Below, piece after piece: positions 24,848-34,135 of a stretch of DNA of 64,000 bases. Positions within the stretch are counted from its first letter, which is position 1, and each line of letters starts with the position of its first letter. The position numbers and the translations under genes were made by a program. Origin of the DNA: CAZPMC01 sp964587755 (GTDB taxonomy: Bacteria > Bacillota > Clostridia > Acetivibrionales > DTU013); the NCBI GenBank assembly GCA_964587755.1, contig CAZPMC010000005.1:1-64000 (forward strand). The letters are read 5' to 3'. The notes beneath the pieces are model-generated. The model saw only the letters and a program-made list of their open reading frames with translations, ran no database searches and was not told the DNA's origin.

Positions 24848-25618
24848 ATGCAAATAACAATAGGAAAAATACTAACGATAACAGTTCTGACTTTCATAGC
24901 AGGGTTTGTGGATTCAATCGCAGGTGGAGGCGGACTAATATCCCTGCCCTCTTATCTGCTCGTTGGGCTTCCTTCTCATGCAGCACTGGGGACTAATAAA
25001 TTTTCTTCAGCCGTGGGAACATTTACTGCCACAGTAAGGTTCGTAAAAAACAGGCAAATACACGTAAGGTCTGCTGTAATTGCTGCTCTGGCTGCTCTTG
25101 CAGGTTCATTTTGCGGTGCCAGGCTGGCATTGTCCTTTGATGAGAAGTTTTTAAAATGGATGTTGATAATTTTACTTCCGCTTATAGCTCTGTTTATATT
25201 AACAAGGAAAAATTTTGGAGAGGAGAATAGGGTTTCTTCCATTCCGATAAAGAAATTAGTGGTTCTTGCTGCAATAATCGGCTTTGTCATCGGAGCCTAT
25301 GATGGTTTTTTCGGCCCGGGGACAGGCTCTTTTTTAATTCTTGGGTTTACAGGAATTTTAGGTCTGGATCTGGCTACTGCATCAGGAAATACGAAGATTG
25401 TAAATCTGGCTTCTAACATTGCTGCTGTGGCAACGTTTCTTTCGAGCGGAGCCGTTGTTCTTGCCTTAGGTATACCGGCAGCTATAGGAGGAATGCTGGG
25501 CAATTGGCTTGGTTCGGGGCTTGCGATTAAAAACGGGGCTAAGATAATAAGACCCATGTTTATTGTTGTGTTGGCGCTGCTTTTCGGTAAAGTGCTATGG
25601 GACTTATTAAGGGTGTAA
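24848..25618 (+). CDS. TauE/SafE (TSUP) family anion permease
   Basis: 256 aa with seven or eight TMs. The family's repeat is visible: FIAGFVDSIAGGGGLISLPSYLL near the N terminus and FVIGAYDGFFGPGTGSFLILGF in the second half. TSUP proteins export sulfite or other sulfonate-derived or organic anions. The substrate is not readable. It sits 24 bp after the stalk-domain gene, with a weak ribosome site. Confidence 0.9.
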   Translation: MQITIGKILTITVLTFIAGFVDSIAGGGGLISLPSYLLVGLPSHAALGTNKFSSAVGTFTATVRFVKNRQIHVRSAVIAALAALAGSFCGARLALSFDEKFLKWMLIILLPLIALFILTRKNFGEENRVSSIPIKKLVVLAAIIGFVIGAYDGFFGPGTGSFLILGFTGILGLDLATASGNTKIVNLASNIAAVATFLSSGAVVLALGIPAAIGGMLGNWLGSGLAIKNGAKIIRPMFIVVLALLFGKVLWDLLRV

Positions 25619-25712
25619 AGTGCTAAATAACAGTATTTATATGTTTATTTTTGTGGTATTATAAAATTTAACAGCATACACAACAAAATAAGTTACAAGG
25701 AGAGAGAAAAGA

Positions 25713-26885
25713 ATGGACTACAGAAAAGAATCATTGAGACTCCATGGTGAATGGAAAGGTAAAATCGAAGTTGTCAGCGCAGTTGAGGTGAAAGACAAGC
25801 AGGATCTTTCTTTAGCGTATACACCTGGTGTTGCAGAACCTTGTCTTGCTATTCAAAAGGATATAAATCGATCCTACGAGCTAACAAGAAGATGGAACCT
25901 TGTAGCAGTTGTTACAGATGGATCTGCGGTACTCGGACTGGGAGATATTGGCCCCGAAGCGGGAATGCCTGTAATGGAAGGCAAATGTGTATTGTTTAAA
26001 ACGTTTGGTGATGTGGATGCGTTTCCCCTATGTATCAGATCAAAAAATGTTGATGAAATTGTGAATACAATAAAGCTTCTGGCAGGAAGCTTTGGCGGTA
26101 TAAATCTAGAGGATATTTCAGCGCCAAGATGCTTTGAAATCGAAAGACGCCTTAAGGAAGAATGTGATATTCCTATTTTCCACGATGACCAGCATGGAAC
26201 GGCAATCGTGACCCTGGCTGCTATGCTCAATGCATTAAAGCTTACAGGCAAGGACATACATAAAATTGAGGTTGTTGTAAACGGCTCTGGTGCAGCAGGT
26301 ATTGCTATTACAAAGCTGCTTATGGCAATGGGACTTGAAAAAGTAATCCTTTGTGACACTAAGGGTGCCATTTACGTGGGAAGAGAAAACCTCAATGCTG
26401 AAAAGCAGGAAATGGCTAAGATATCAAATCTCCACAAAAAGAAGGGCACATTGAAGGATGTTATTGCAGGCGCAGACGTATTCATCGGAGTATCCGCTGC
26501 AGGAATGCTTACTCAGGAAATGGTTAAGTCAATGGCAAAGGACCCTATAATTTTCGCAATGGCAAATCCAACGCCTGAAATCATGCCGGATGAAGCAAAA
26601 GAGGCAGGTGCCAGTGTTGTGGGAACAGGGCGCTCCGATTTCCCAAATCAGATTAATAATGTGCTGGCATTTCCGGGACTTTTCAGAGGCGCTCTTGATG
26701 TGAGAGCCAGTGATATAAACGATGAAATGAAGATAGCGGCTGCTAAGGCAATTGCCGAGCTTATTTCTGACGAAGAACTATCTGCGGACTATGTTATTCC
26801 AGCTCCCTTTGATCAGAGAGTTGCGAAAAATGTTGCAAAGTGGGTTGCGGAGGCGGCTATTAAGTCGGGTGTTAACCGGATATAA
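25713..26885 (+). CDS. NAD-dependent malic enzyme
   Basis: 390 aa, the short bacterial form (no phosphotransacetylase extension). Visible motifs are SLAYTPGVAEPCLAI, VTDGSAVLGLGDIGPEAGMPVMEGK, the metal site in HDDQHGTAIVTLAA and the Rossmann loop VNGSGAAGIAI. It converts malate to pyruvate plus CO2 with NAD(P)H, feeding PFOR (encoded at 46617). GGAGAGAG lies upstream of the ATG. A terminator follows. Confidence 0.96.
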   Translation: MDYRKESLRLHGEWKGKIEVVSAVEVKDKQDLSLAYTPGVAEPCLAIQKDINRSYELTRRWNLVAVVTDGSAVLGLGDIGPEAGMPVMEGKCVLFKTFGDVDAFPLCIRSKNVDEIVNTIKLLAGSFGGINLEDISAPRCFEIERRLKEECDIPIFHDDQHGTAIVTLAAMLNALKLTGKDIHKIEVVVNGSGAAGIAITKLLMAMGLEKVILCDTKGAIYVGRENLNAEKQEMAKISNLHKKKGTLKDVIAGADVFIGVSAAGMLTQEMVKSMAKDPIIFAMANPTPEIMPDEAKEAGASVVGTGRSDFPNQINNVLAFPGLFRGALDVRASDINDEMKIAAAKAIAELISDEELSADYVIPAPFDQRVAKNVAKWVAEAAIKSGVNRI

Positions 26886-26905
26886 GAAAATAAAGCATTG
26901 AACTG

Positions 26906-26946
26906 AATCCAGTGAATGACCGTGAAGTTGTTCGCTGGATTTCTTT
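26906..26946 (+). terminator. Terminator after malic enzyme
   Basis: AATCCAGTGAA pairs with TTCGCTGGATT (one G-T pair), followed by TCTTTA. Confidence 0.65.
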
Positions 26947-26957
26947 ATGTAGGGAGG

Positions 26958-27167
26958 TGCTGAGGTATAGACTGTCAGTGCCATTTATTCCGGTTATGTT
27001 TCAAAGCACCTACTGTAGTGCCCCAACTATACCGAATATTTGTTACAACTGAGAAGTCCTGTCTCACGGGTATTGCAGTCGTGTTGACCCATCCTGCTTA
27101 GAAGCCTAGCTTTTTACAGTCTGTAATTGCTCCGTTACACGTTGCCTGAGTCTGCCTGCCCTCAGCA
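26958..27167 (+). ncRNA. Candidate structured non-coding RNA, family not recognised
   Basis: The stretch 26947-27305 has no convincing gene, is richer in GC than other intergenic DNA, and is rich in long-range complementarity. TGCTGAGG (26958-26965) pairs with CCTCAGCA (27160-27167), AGAC (26969-26972) with GTCT (27150-27153), and TCAG (26975-26978) with CTGA (27146-27149), closing a ~210-nt rod as in 6S RNA. A competing helix GGTATAG/CTATACC (26964-26970 with 27027-27033) shares the 5' strand. Local hairpins include TGAGA-N7-TCTCA. No intrinsic terminator is evident at the 3' end. 6S RNA or a cis-acting leader of the next gene are both possible. Strand is assumed from the flanking genes. Confidence 0.4.
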
Positions 27168-27305
27168 GCTACAAAGCGGTGGTGCTTCGGAGCAGGAAAC
27201 AGTAACCTTATCAAATAAAGAGATAATAAACATTGTTATGGAATGAAACAATATAGATGGACAATCGTATATAATAGTGAGTATGAAAACAAGGAGACAG
27301 TTGAT

Positions 27306-28241
27306 ATGAATAACGAGGAGTTGTGGGAACTAAAAAAAAGACTTGCTGATTTACCAGTCCTGCAAATGCGTCTAGACAAGCTGCAAAGCCGGATAAAAGA
27401 ATCTGAAGAAGAAATAAAATCACTTCTTGCAAAATATGAATCTGAAGCTTTTGATGTAGAAAGGCTTAGAAATGAATCATTATCTGTGTTTATTTTGAAA
27501 ACCATAGGAAGGTTTGATAGGAAGCTAGACAAAGAGACACAGGAGATGTTGAAGGCAAAAGCAGAATACGATAAGGCAGAAGAGAACTTAAGACAGTTAA
27601 AAATAAAAAAAGATGAGCTAATCAAGAGGCTTGGTGAACTAAATTATGACAGCATGAGGTTTGCAAACGAGTTAGAAAGAAGAGAGGAAGAAATCAGAAG
27701 GGACCTGTCAAGTGAAAAGTCAATTAAATACAGGGAGCTTACGAATGAAGAGGATTTGCTTTCAGCTCAGCTTGTCGAAACCCGAGAGGCTTTGCGTGCA
27801 GCTAATGTTGTACTTAAAACAATAGATGATGCAGCTAAATACCTGGAAAGTGCAGAAAACTGGGCTACCTACGATATTTGGTTTAAAAGCGGTATATTAA
27901 GCCACATGGCAAAATACGATAAAATTGATAAAGCGGAGGAGGCCTTCAATAGATTATCTTCTCAAATAAAAGAGTTGAATAGAGAGCTGTCAGATATAAG
28001 CACAATACAAAATCTTTCTTTCTCAGGTGTCGATTCCACAACAAGAGCAATTGATTTTTGGTTTGATAATATATTTACCGATTTAAATGTCCGGGACAGG
28101 ATACGAAACGATGCACAACAGCTTAAAAAGCTTCGCAGCCAAATTAACGGCGTTATTTCAAGACTTAAGCGGAACATATCAAGCATTGAAGGAAGAAAAA
28201 AAGGAATCGGACAGGAAAAGACTAATCTTATTATAAAATAG
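27306..28241 (+). CDS. Coiled-coil protein of unknown function
   Basis: 311 aa from ATG 27306 (AAGGAG 9 bp upstream); an upstream in-frame ATG at 27243 lacks a ribosome site. Nearly the whole protein is charged heptad helix (LKKRLADLPVLQMRLDKLQ at the start, many E/K/L runs), broken at about 182-205 by a Trp-rich stretch (NWATYDIWFKSGILSHMAKY). There is no signal peptide or TM. TATAAT at 27270-27275 may be its -10, with no good -35. Function is not recognised; a cytoskeletal or scaffolding role is conceivable. Confidence 0.75.
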   Translation: MNNEELWELKKRLADLPVLQMRLDKLQSRIKESEEEIKSLLAKYESEAFDVERLRNESLSVFILKTIGRFDRKLDKETQEMLKAKAEYDKAEENLRQLKIKKDELIKRLGELNYDSMRFANELERREEEIRRDLSSEKSIKYRELTNEEDLLSAQLVETREALRAANVVLKTIDDAAKYLESAENWATYDIWFKSGILSHMAKYDKIDKAEEAFNRLSSQIKELNRELSDISTIQNLSFSGVDSTTRAIDFWFDNIFTDLNVRDRIRNDAQQLKKLRSQINGVISRLKRNISSIEGRKKGIGQEKTNLIIK

Positions 28242-28270
28242 AGGGAACGGTATGAACGTCCCCTCTATAT
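28238..28270. terminator. Bidirectional terminator between convergent genes
   Basis: ATAGAGGG...CCCCTCTAT hairpin, with GGGAACGG...CGTCCCC inside, a decayed copy of the dispersed GGGACGGTTC repeat. It overlaps the coiled-coil gene's stop and lies 16 bp past the end of the GH127 gene. Confidence 0.65.
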
Positions 28271-28285
28271 TATAGATGTGAAATT

Positions 28286-31200
28286 TTAGCGAAGAATCTT
28301 AAGGGCTATATACGCAAGATCTTCAATGTTAATTATTCCGTCATTGTTGAAATCCATAGCTTGGACTTCCGGCCAGCATTCGTCAGATGATGTTTTACCA
28401 TAGTTGTAAGCTACCATTGCAAGATCACCGATATCTATGCGACCGCTATTGTTTACATCTCCGACTTCGTGGGTACGAACCTTTTCTATGAAGGCTGCTA
28501 AAGCGTCATTTAATTCAGATAAGGCCTGGTCAACCTGTACCTGGGTAGCACTCTCGTCATCATAGACTGCAATTGCTGCGTCTATGGCTGTCTGAAGAAC
28601 AGCCTTTGAGCCAGTTGGGTACTGTCCGGCTTTATCGCCCTCTACAGCTTCATCATGGACATTCTGCGCTTCGGTAATCGCAGCAGATAAAGCAGTTTTG
28701 TCAGCCGGAGGAAGTCCGATACTTATCTCCTTGGTGTCATTGCCGATTGCCACAACTGTCCCGTCTCTGGTGCCAAGCAAGGCAGAAGTCACACTGACAA
28801 TACCTGATGTATCATAAACCCCATCAACAGCTTTGAAGTCCAGTAAAAGCAGCGGAGTATTTTCTCCTGTTAGCCCTTCGGTTGTAGCGCTGATTACCCG
28901 TACAGCTCCTGTTTCCGATGTGTCAACCTCCAGTACCATTACAGCATCTGTGTCTTTTGCATTAACGCCTATGAGCTCAAACTTCTCATCATCAAAACCT
29001 ATGATAATATCTTGAGCGTAAATATCCTGTGCTATATTTGCTAAGTCAATACCTAATGAAAATGTATCCGATGGTTTTACTGAAGACGCACCTGTAATGA
29101 CTGCTGTGGCTTCTACCCCTTGTATTTTTAGAGTGTAGGAATCTGTTGCAAGAATATCACCATCGCTGTTCTTCATATTGACTGTAACTATAGCCTCGCC
29201 GCTACCTGTAGCTTTGACGGTGGCGGTGCTGTTGATACGCTCATAGGAGATGCCGCCAATCTTACCGGGTCCTGTGTTATCTGTTTTTCCATCAGTAATA
29301 TTAATAATTTCAGCCGGGCCTTGGACACTCCATTCATACGAAGCCGGAGCAGACCTGTCAGTAAAGTTAACATGGGGTTCGGCTGTAAGACTGGTTGTCT
29401 GGCCGACAGAAATTTTATCTTTCTGCCCCCTAATCTGTACAGTATGATTCAATGCGTTAATCCAGACTCTGAATGAATTACAGTTATTGGCTGACCCGGT
29501 CATGCCCATATTTGATGGATTATTGCCTCTGTTGTTGCGGGTGTAATACGGAGTAAGCTGGATAGTCTGTGGAGTTAATCCGGCTCCATACAACGCCGTT
29601 CCTGTGATTTCGACTACCCCTCTTAAAAGGTCCGGCCTCCAGGTCGCAGTAAGCTCCATGTCTCTTGGAATAACGACTTGTCTTGCGTCCTTGCCGGAGG
29701 TCTCTGTGTCAGGAACTCCGGGAGTCTCCAGATTGTAAACTATAGGTCCTCTTTCGATGACAATCTTATTCCTCTGGCCGTAATCTGGATACTGAGAACC
29801 GTAATCTACATTATCATCGGCTTCAGTCAATCTAATTTCCATGGGCATATTGATATGGATGACACTGCCATCTTGAGGCCAGTTCCGGGTAATAGGAACA
29901 TATCCCTTATCGTTTGGAGTAGCGTCAATTTCTTCGCCATCCACACTTATGGTAACCTGTTGGTACTTCTGAGCTTTGATCCAGCCGGGAATGCGTATAT
30001 TTAACGTAAAGTCCTTTGCAGCAGCGGGTGTAACTGTCATTTTTACGTCCCCGTCCCAAGGATAGTTGGTTTCCTGTACAATCTCAACGTTAGATCCCTG
30101 TACATTTATATTGGCGGTGCTTCCGGCATACATATTAACAAAAATATTATCTTTATTGACCGTATACATATAACCGCCTATATTGGCAATTGTCCTCATA
30201 ACGTTAGGCGGGCAGCAAGCACAGCCAAACCATGAGGAACGTGTCTTTGAACCTGAATCAAGTCCGCAGGAGTAGTAGAATAGTCCGCCGCTTAAGTTTA
30301 CACCCACCAGCACTCCGTTATATAAAGCTCTTTCGTAGGAATCCACGTATTTGGCATCCTCATAGTAGAGGTTCAACCTTTGATACCAGTTGGCGCCTGC
30401 TATAGCTGCACAGGTCTCGGTATAAGCGTTTGTGTTGCGAATTCTGTAGTCAGCACCGAAGCCTTCACTTGATTCACCGGAGCCTAAACCACCGGTAATA
30501 TATGTGTTGCGTTCGGAAGCCCTGTCATATATACCTGATATAGCTTTAAGATAAGCTGCTTTGTCCGGGTTTGTATCATCGAGCCAAATCGCCACATCGG
30601 TTGCACCTGTGTAGTAATACATGGCCCTTACAGCATGGCCGACAGCATTAGTCTCGTTTACCAGAGGAGTCGCATCCTGTGAATAACTGCTTCCGTTGTA
30701 GCCGCTCTCTCTTTCGTATTCGCCGGTTCTTCTGCCGCGCCTGTCAACAAGTACATAAGCTGTGTCTCTATATTTGTCACCGGTGCCGATGCCCTCGATT
30801 TCTTCAGTTAGATCAGCCCATTTCATGAGGGCAAGCTCGATTTCCTGGTGTCCTGGGACCTCAGTACGGTATCCATTGCGGCCAAATGTATTTACAATAT
30901 GATCCGCTGCTCTTTTGCCGACTTCGTAAATTCTGTAATCATATTGTTTGGTACCTATGGTGTAACGTGTGTAAGCAACCGCGGCCTCAAGGAAGTGGCC
31001 TATATTGTACATTTCGTGCCTGGCCATATATCTCCAGCGCCAGTCACCGGTGCCGGAGCCGCCGCTGCTGGTAGTCGAACGGTTAGAAAAACAAGAATTG
31101 ATGTAACCATCTGCGTATTGGATTGCCTCTATATAACCGATCCATTCGTCGCATTTATTTTGAAGCTCTATTTTCCTGTCACTCATTGTCGGGTCATCCC

Positions 31201-32959
31201 AAATAGCTGCTAAGTTGTAGGCAAATGCCTCGAATGTTTTATATATATCGGTATCCTGGAAGACATAACCACTGTAAGCACCTCTAGGTGGATTCATGTT
31301 GCCTGAATGGACTTGAGATAACCTGTTTGCAGCGTTTACGAAGTTCCTCTCGGCATAGGAGGCGGAACTGGCAAGCTGTGTCATTGCAGCGTCAAAGGTA
31401 GCACCTGCGTTAACTAACTGCTTTGGTTTCCAAAACACATCGTTAAATACAACATTCTCAGATGTAACGGAATGGTTATAGTCAAGGGCTTCTAATGGTG
31501 GATTAACCGTGATAATTGCCTTAACCGGCAAACCGGGAGCTCTGCTGCCATCGGCTGTGACCCCCGTTACTTCAAAGGAGGTGCCGATTTTATCATGGGC
31601 ATAATCCGCTTCAGTGAAGCTGTCTGTATCCCATACAACCGGAACAAGACTTGATTCAAATACTTCTGCGAAGTTGTAGCTTCCTGCCGTATCTGGCGTG
31701 GGGGTATCAAACACAAGACCATCGACCACAACCCTCTTTGGCAGGATAGGCGGTTTGCCCGCTGCGGTGCCTGTAACGTAATCTTGTGCCTTTCTGAGCT
31801 TTATAATCAAGTCAAAGTAATTGGTTGCCTCAAGGCCTTTGCCGGGAGAGCTAATCTTTACAGAAAGCCTTGCCGAACCTTTTGTCACACCTTCTATAGT
31901 AACGGTACTGTCTGTGTCGGTTCCGACAATATTGGCGTTTTCGTTGTCAAGGCTCCATTCATAGGTTATGTCCGTCAAAGTGCCGGCGGTGACAGTTGTT
32001 GTATAAACCTGCTGTGTACCAACAGCAACCATGGATTCGCCTGCTATGCTCACGGAAATATTTTGCACATTTATATCCATGGTAGCCACTGCTTCCTGAA
32101 CTCCGGAGTCATGTCTTGCGGTTACAGAAAGCTTTGCATCGCCTACGCTAACAGCCTCCACATCGACGGTTTTACCAGTATTATCGCCTACGATCCTGAT
32201 ATTTTCGTTATCGACATTCCATTCATATGTAACGCCTTCGATATTCGGGTAAAGGACATATGCAGTATAAGTATTAGTCTCACTAACAACAGGCTGTGCC
32301 TTACCTCCAATACTCACTGAATGTAGGACTGGATCCCCGGTAGCGCCAAATATTTCCCATTCGCCTATACCGGCACCGGTAGAACCGGAAGGTTTTGTGA
32401 TACTTAAGCGTAATTGTGTGGTGACTATAGGATCGAAAGTCACACCGTTCCAAATCCTGTTAGTGCCGTTGGTGCCGCTGCCTTCAATACCTACAGACGT
32501 CACAGGTGTGCCTGAAGCATCCTTCATATTGGTAACGTTGACAAATGAAGAGCCGTCCCAATACTGAACTACTGCACTCTCAGGAAGTCTGACACCACCA
32601 CCGTCATACCACCACATAACCCTTGTGGCGTCAATTGCCTGGGGCTGCTCCCAAGTACATTGCACCCAGACCGGGTTTTGGCTTGTGTTCCATGAGTTCC
32701 AGCCTTGACTCGGCGAGCTACCTGTAGCCAGAGAGCCGTTAATCATTCGGGCGCACTGTACATCAGGCGCGCCGTTTGTGTCATTGGAATAGCTGGCTGT
32801 TGCTGTAGCAGCCCGGGCGATATTGCCTTCTTCAAGACTAACTACATCCGTGCCTGTAGGAAGGCCTGCATAAGCAAACTGGGCTGACAACACACTAAAC
32901 AGCAATACCAAGACCAGAGCCATTGATAGAGTTCTTTTTTTCATTACTCTTATGACCAT
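28286..32959 (-). CDS. Secreted modular GH127 (DUF1680) glycoside hydrolase with discoidin-like, Ig-like, cohesin-like, FIVAR and dockerin modules
   Basis: 1557 aa from ATG 32959 (AGGAGG 10 bp upstream); the longer frame to 33040 has no ribosome site. Signal peptide 1-31 (...AQFAYA). Order: F5/8-discoidin-like module (about 38-208), two bacterial Ig-like domains (about 211-388), a small Ig-like linker (about 390-486), the GH127 catalytic domain (about 490-1170) with Glu848/Cys850 in TETCAAI and Cys915/Cys916 in GCACCPPN, matching the zinc-thiolate site and nucleophile of beta-L-arabinofuranosidase HypBA1; Ig-like domain (about 1175-1280); cohesin-like domain (about 1283-1416); FIVAR (about 1418-1494); type I dockerin (about 1499-1557) with two calcium loops (DVNNSGRIDIGDL, DFNNDGIINIEDL). 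It should release L-arabinofuranose (or a similar sugar) from plant glycans outside the cell and can dock to cohesins. It has its own promoter. Confidence 0.92.
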   Translation of the reverse strand: MVIRVMKKRTLSMALVLVLLFSVLSAQFAYAGLPTGTDVVSLEEGNIARAATATASYSNDTNGAPDVQCARMINGSLATGSSPSQGWNSWNTSQNPVWVQCTWEQPQAIDATRVMWWYDGGGVRLPESAVVQYWDGSSFVNVTNMKDASGTPVTSVGIEGSGTNGTNRIWNGVTFDPIVTTQLRLSITKPSGSTGAGIGEWEIFGATGDPVLHSVSIGGKAQPVVSETNTYTAYVLYPNIEGVTYEWNVDNENIRIVGDNTGKTVDVEAVSVGDAKLSVTARHDSGVQEAVATMDINVQNISVSIAGESMVAVGTQQVYTTTVTAGTLTDITYEWSLDNENANIVGTDTDSTVTIEGVTKGSARLSVKISSPGKGLEATNYFDLIIKLRKAQDYVTGTAAGKPPILPKRVVVDGLVFDTPTPDTAGSYNFAEVFESSLVPVVWDTDSFTEADYAHDKIGTSFEVTGVTADGSRAPGLPVKAIITVNPPLEALDYNHSVTSENVVFNDVFWKPKQLVNAGATFDAAMTQLASSASYAERNFVNAANRLSQVHSGNMNPPRGAYSGYVFQDTDIYKTFEAFAYNLAAIWDDPTMSDRKIELQNKCDEWIGYIEAIQYADGYINSCFSNRSTTSSGGSGTGDWRWRYMARHEMYNIGHFLEAAVAYTRYTIGTKQYDYRIYEVGKRAADHIVNTFGRNGYRTEVPGHQEIELALMKWADLTEEIEGIGTGDKYRDTAYVLVDRRGRRTGEYERESGYNGSSYSQDATPLVNETNAVGHAVRAMYYYTGATDVAIWLDDTNPDKAAYLKAISGIYDRASERNTYITGGLGSGESSEGFGADYRIRNTNAYTETCAAIAGANWYQRLNLYYEDAKYVDSYERALYNGVLVGVNLSGGLFYYSCGLDSGSKTRSSWFGCACCPPNVMRTIANIGGYMYTVNKDNIFVNMYAGSTANINVQGSNVEIVQETNYPWDGDVKMTVTPAAAKDFTLNIRIPGWIKAQKYQQVTISVDGEEIDATPNDKGYVPITRNWPQDGSVIHINMPMEIRLTEADDNVDYGSQYPDYGQRNKIVIERGPIVYNLETPGVPDTETSGKDARQVVIPRDMELTATWRPDLLRGVVEITGTALYGAGLTPQTIQLTPYYTRNNRGNNPSNMGMTGSANNCNSFRVWINALNHTVQIRGQKDKISVGQTTSLTAEPHVNFTDRSAPASYEWSVQGPAEIINITDGKTDNTGPGKIGGISYERINSTATVKATGSGEAIVTVNMKNSDGDILATDSYTLKIQGVEATAVITGASSVKPSDTFSLGIDLANIAQDIYAQDIIIGFDDEKFELIGVNAKDTDAVMVLEVDTSETGAVRVISATTEGLTGENTPLLLLDFKAVDGVYDTSGIVSVTSALLGTRDGTVVAIGNDTKEISIGLPPADKTALSAAITEAQNVHDEAVEGDKAGQYPTGSKAVLQTAIDAAIAVYDDESATQVQVDQALSELNDALAAFIEKVRTHEVGDVNNSGRIDIGDLAMVAYNYGKTSSDECWPEVQAMDFNNDGIINIEDLAYIALKILR

Positions 32960-33045
32960 AAAATTTACACCTCCTGGTATGATTATGAGCATCCACGGGT
33001 AGTTAATATAAATAGTGGAAAAATATGGAATGGTACTCAAAATTT

Positions 33046-33074
33046 ATTATATGCAATTACATATAATTAAACAA
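33046..33074 (-). promoter_or_regulatory. Promoter of the secreted GH127 gene
   Basis: On the reverse strand TTGTTT (33074-33069), 17 bp, TATAAT (33051-33046), giving a leader of about 80 nt. Confidence 0.65.
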
Positions 33075-33175
33075 GATTATTGCCCGAAAACAGGAAAAAT
33101 CAAAGGTTTAATAATATTTTCCATGATATTACATGATTCCCTTCTTTACAAAATTTATCGGATATATTAATATGG

Positions 33176-33204
33176 TTGTAAAAATGAGTAATATTTGATA
33201 ATGT
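33176..33204 (+). promoter_or_regulatory. Possible promoter of the ureohydrolase/GH127 operon
   Basis: TTGTAA, 17 bp, TAATGT, 46 bp upstream of the start codon at 33251. Confidence 0.4.
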
Positions 33205-33250
33205 GGGTATATTTTTAAGCAGCGGCTTTGCTGACAGAGAGGGGAAAAGC

Positions 33251-34135
33251 ATGAGTGATATGACGCTACCGCATTTAATGGGTTGCGATGCTGCCTTTGA
33301 AGAGGCTGAAATTATCATTTTCGGCGCTGGATTTGACGGAACGGCATCTTTCAGACCTGGCTCCCGTTTTGGTCCACAGGCTGTTCGTTCTGAGTTCTAC
33401 GGATTGGAGACATATTCGCCTGTATTGGACAGAGACATAACACAGCTTGATATATGTGATGCAGGTGATTTGGAGCTGACCTTTGGGGATACACACAAAG
33501 CACTGGAGCTTATCGGAAAAGCTGTCGGTGAAATAATCAATGCAGGTAAAAAACCGTTTATGATAGGCGGAGAGCACCTTATCACATTGCCGGCTTTTAA
33601 AGCTGCGTTTCAAAGGTATCCTGACATACATTTGATACATATTGATGCTCATACAGATCTTAGAGACGAGTATTCAGGGCAGCAGCTATCACATGCAAGC
33701 GTGGTTCGCAGGATTTGGGAGATTACAGGTGACAGATGCATTTGGCAGCTGGGCATACGAAGCGGACTAAAGGAGGAATTTGACTGGGCGAAGGAAGGTC
33801 ATACATATATGAGGCCCTTTGATCTGTCGCAGGCAAAGGAAGCTGCCCAATCAATCGGCGATAAGCCGGTATACCTTACGGTGGACCTGGATATACTGGA
33901 TCCTTCAGTTCTGCCGGGTACAGGAACTCCTGAACCCGGGGGTGTTTCATTTACTGAACTGATGGCAGCTCTTTATTGCTTCAGAGGAATGAACATAGTT
34001 GCGGCAGATATGGTGGAGCTATCTCCTATGCTGGATTATTCGGGGATTTCTACAGCAGCGGCATGTAAGACTATGAGGGAAATGCTGCTTTTAATAGGAA
34101 CTATCAAAAAACAGGAGGATTATAAAGAATGGTAA
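33251..34135 (+). CDS. Agmatinase/arginase family ureohydrolase
   Basis: 294 aa from ATG 33251 (GAGGGG upstream). The binuclear manganese site is complete: GGEH with His109, DAHTD (Asp132, His134, Asp136) and VDLDILDPS (Asp212, Asp214). This predicts hydrolysis of agmatine to putrescine and urea, but guanidino-substrate specificity within the family varies. The usual partners (speD, speE, arginine decarboxylase) are absent; instead it overlaps the start of a GH127 gene by 7 bp, so the true substrate may be another guanidino compound. Confidence 0.88.
   Translation: MSDMTLPHLMGCDAAFEEAEIIIFGAGFDGTASFRPGSRFGPQAVRSEFYGLETYSPVLDRDITQLDICDAGDLELTFGDTHKALELIGKAVGEIINAGKKPFMIGGEHLITLPAFKAAFQRYPDIHLIHIDAHTDLRDEYSGQQLSHASVVRRIWEITGDRCIWQLGIRSGLKEEFDWAKEGHTYMRPFDLSQAKEAAQSIGDKPVYLTVDLDILDPSVLPGTGTPEPGGVSFTELMAALYCFRGMNIVAADMVELSPMLDYSGISTAAACKTMREMLLLIGTIKKQEDYKEW

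Noticed and set aside
27060..27160. SRP RNA, RNase P RNA or tmRNA in the 26.9-27.3 kb gap
   Set aside because: The diagnostic cores of these RNAs (SRP GGAAG loop region, RNase P GGAGGAAAGUCC, tmRNA tRNA-like ends) were not found.
28286..33040. Reading the GH127 protein from 33040
   Set aside because: The extra 27 residues lack a ribosome site and would place hydrophobic sequence before a normal signal peptide; ATG 32959 has AGGAGG.
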